A DNA stretch of 64,000 nucleotides from Azospirillum brasilense (GTDB lineage Bacteria > Pseudomonadota > Alphaproteobacteria > Azospirillales > Azospirillaceae): contig NZ_CP012916.1 of the NCBI RefSeq assembly GCF_001315015.1, forward strand, positions 574,001 through 638,000. Direction: 5' to 3'. This document shows, piece after piece, positions 63,221 to 64,000 of this stretch; positions within the stretch are counted from its first letter, which is position 1; each line of letters starts with the position of its first letter. A program made the position numbers and the translations under genes. The notes under the pieces were generated by a model. It was given only the letters and a program-made list of their open reading frames with translations, was not told where the DNA came from and made no database searches.

Positions 63221-64000
63221 ATGCGCGATCTTCGGTTGGACTTCTTTCGCGGTCTGGCCCTGTGGTTCATCTTCGTGGACCACATTCCGGGCAACCAGAT
63301 CGCCTGGGTGACGATGCGCAACTTCGGTCTGAGCGACGCGACCGAGGTGTTCGTCTTCATCTCCGGCTACACATCGGCGCTGGTCTATTCGCGGATACTG
63401 GACCAGCATGGCTGGCGCTTCGCGGCGGCCAAGGTGCTGGACCGCTGCTGGACGCTCTACATCGCCTATCTGTTCCTGTTCATCGCCTTCACGGCGCAGG
63501 TCGCCTACACCGCGCGGGTCTTCGACAACCCGCTGTTCACCGAGGAAATGGGCATCGCCGGCTTCTTCGCCGATCCCGCGGTATCGCTGGTGCAGGCGTT
63601 GGCGCTGAAGTTCCGACCGGCCAACCTCGACATTTTACCGCTCTACATCGTGCTGCTGCTGTCCCTCCCGGTCGTGCTGCCGGTGCTGCGGCGCTGGCCG
63701 CTGGCCCTGTTGGCCGGGTCGGTGACACTCTACACGGCGGCACGCATCCTGGACTGGAATCTGCCGACCTATCCGGACGGCGGCGTCTGGTTCTTCAACC
63801 CATTCGCCTGGCAACTCCTGTTCGTGCTGGGGGCCACCATGCAGCGGCTGCCCAAGGTCGCGGCGGCACTGACCAGGCGACGGACGGTGTTGCTGTGGCT
63901 GGCGGGGAGCTATCTGTTCGCCGCGCTGCTGCTGGTGACCTCCTGGCAGATCGCCCCGATGGCCGCGCTGATGCCGGTGTGGCTGGCGGAGATTCTCTAC
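63221..64000 (+). CDS. opgC: OpgC-like membrane acyltransferase, 3' end outside window
   Basis: The first 260 codons of an OpgC-family protein, open to the window end. RLDFFRGLALWFIFVDHIPG at 4-23 and ATEVFVFISGYTSALVYSR are the family start, with membrane segments at about 10-25, 40-60, 80-105, 140-165 and more. OpgC succinylates or otherwise modifies osmoregulated periplasmic glucans; family members run to about 380-400 residues. A GTG five codons upstream is a possible alternative start. Confidence 0.88.
   Translation, partial: MRDLRLDFFRGLALWFIFVDHIPGNQIAWVTMRNFGLSDATEVFVFISGYTSALVYSRILDQHGWRFAAAKVLDRCWTLYIAYLFLFIAFTAQVAYTARVFDNPLFTEEMGIAGFFADPAVSLVQALALKFRPANLDILPLYIVLLLSLPVVLPVLRRWPLALLAGSVTLYTAARILDWNLPTYPDGGVWFFNPFAWQLLFVLGATMQRLPKVAAALTRRRTVLLWLAGSYLFAALLLVTSWQIAPMAALMPVWLAEILY

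Overview
The window looks like a high-G+C alphaproteobacterium close to Azospirillum (Rhodospirillales). The basis is codon use, protein family content (a PAS chemoreceptor with a C-terminal PilZ domain, a PhbB reductase, a PmtA-like phospholipid methyltransferase, Thu-type sugar ABC transport) and very GC-rich coding DNA with AT-richer promoter regions. This assignment is inference; no rRNA or tRNA gene is present to confirm it. A parA-parB pair with no linked rep gene would fit a chromid or megaplasmid, but does not prove it.

Region 1 (1-11.5 kb): a fused lysophospholipid flippase/acyltransferase/AMP-ligase gene, cut by the window start, with its TetR regulator and a perfect palindromic operator; a divergent M20 amidohydrolase; then a tightly packed + strand operon of an FAD amine oxidase, a thiazoline-carboxylate hydrolase-like protein, a complete LivKHMGF-type ABC importer and a second thiazoline-carboxylate hydrolase-like protein, closed by a strong intrinsic terminator. 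Three perfect inverted repeats lie upstream of this operon.

Region 2 (11.5-31 kb): a PAS-MCP-PilZ chemoreceptor, an NADPH-dependent FMN reductase, an LctP-type permease, a five-gene sugar ABC operon ending in a DeoR regulator, a PmtA-like methyltransferase, parA-parB followed by three unrecognised genes, phbB with its terminator, and a surface-polysaccharide-like group (acyltransferase 3, FemAB-like transferase, SIS-domain sugar-phosphate enzyme).

Region 3 (31-59 kb) is the most unusual part. A nine-gene minus-strand block runs DUF3141/PhaC-like protein, small unknown, phosphotransacetylase, acetate kinase, two membrane-fusion lipoproteins, one RND pump (a TriABC-like layout), a GH63-type glucosidase and an AI-2E family membrane protein. 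It is followed by many secreted or envelope proteins: Rap1a-like, glycine-zipper lipoprotein, Gly-rich repeat protein, DUF2092, a duplicated beta-rich protein, a lipase-like lipoprotein, an anchored unknown and an EF-hand protein. Cytoplasmic partners include an AadA-like nucleotidyltransferase, a PPK2 polyphosphate kinase and a TolB/TPR membrane regulator. All four main intergenic regions here carry copies of an N-TACCGTA-N palindromic motif, two of them identical over 14 bases. I infer an uncharacterised regulon, probably stress-, energy- or envelope-related.

Region 4 (59-64 kb): a THUMP-domain rRNA methyltransferase, a molybdopterin oxidoreductase, a TPR protein carrying only the C-terminal end of an FkbM methyltransferase (probable internal deletion), and the start of an OpgC membrane acyltransferase cut by the window end.
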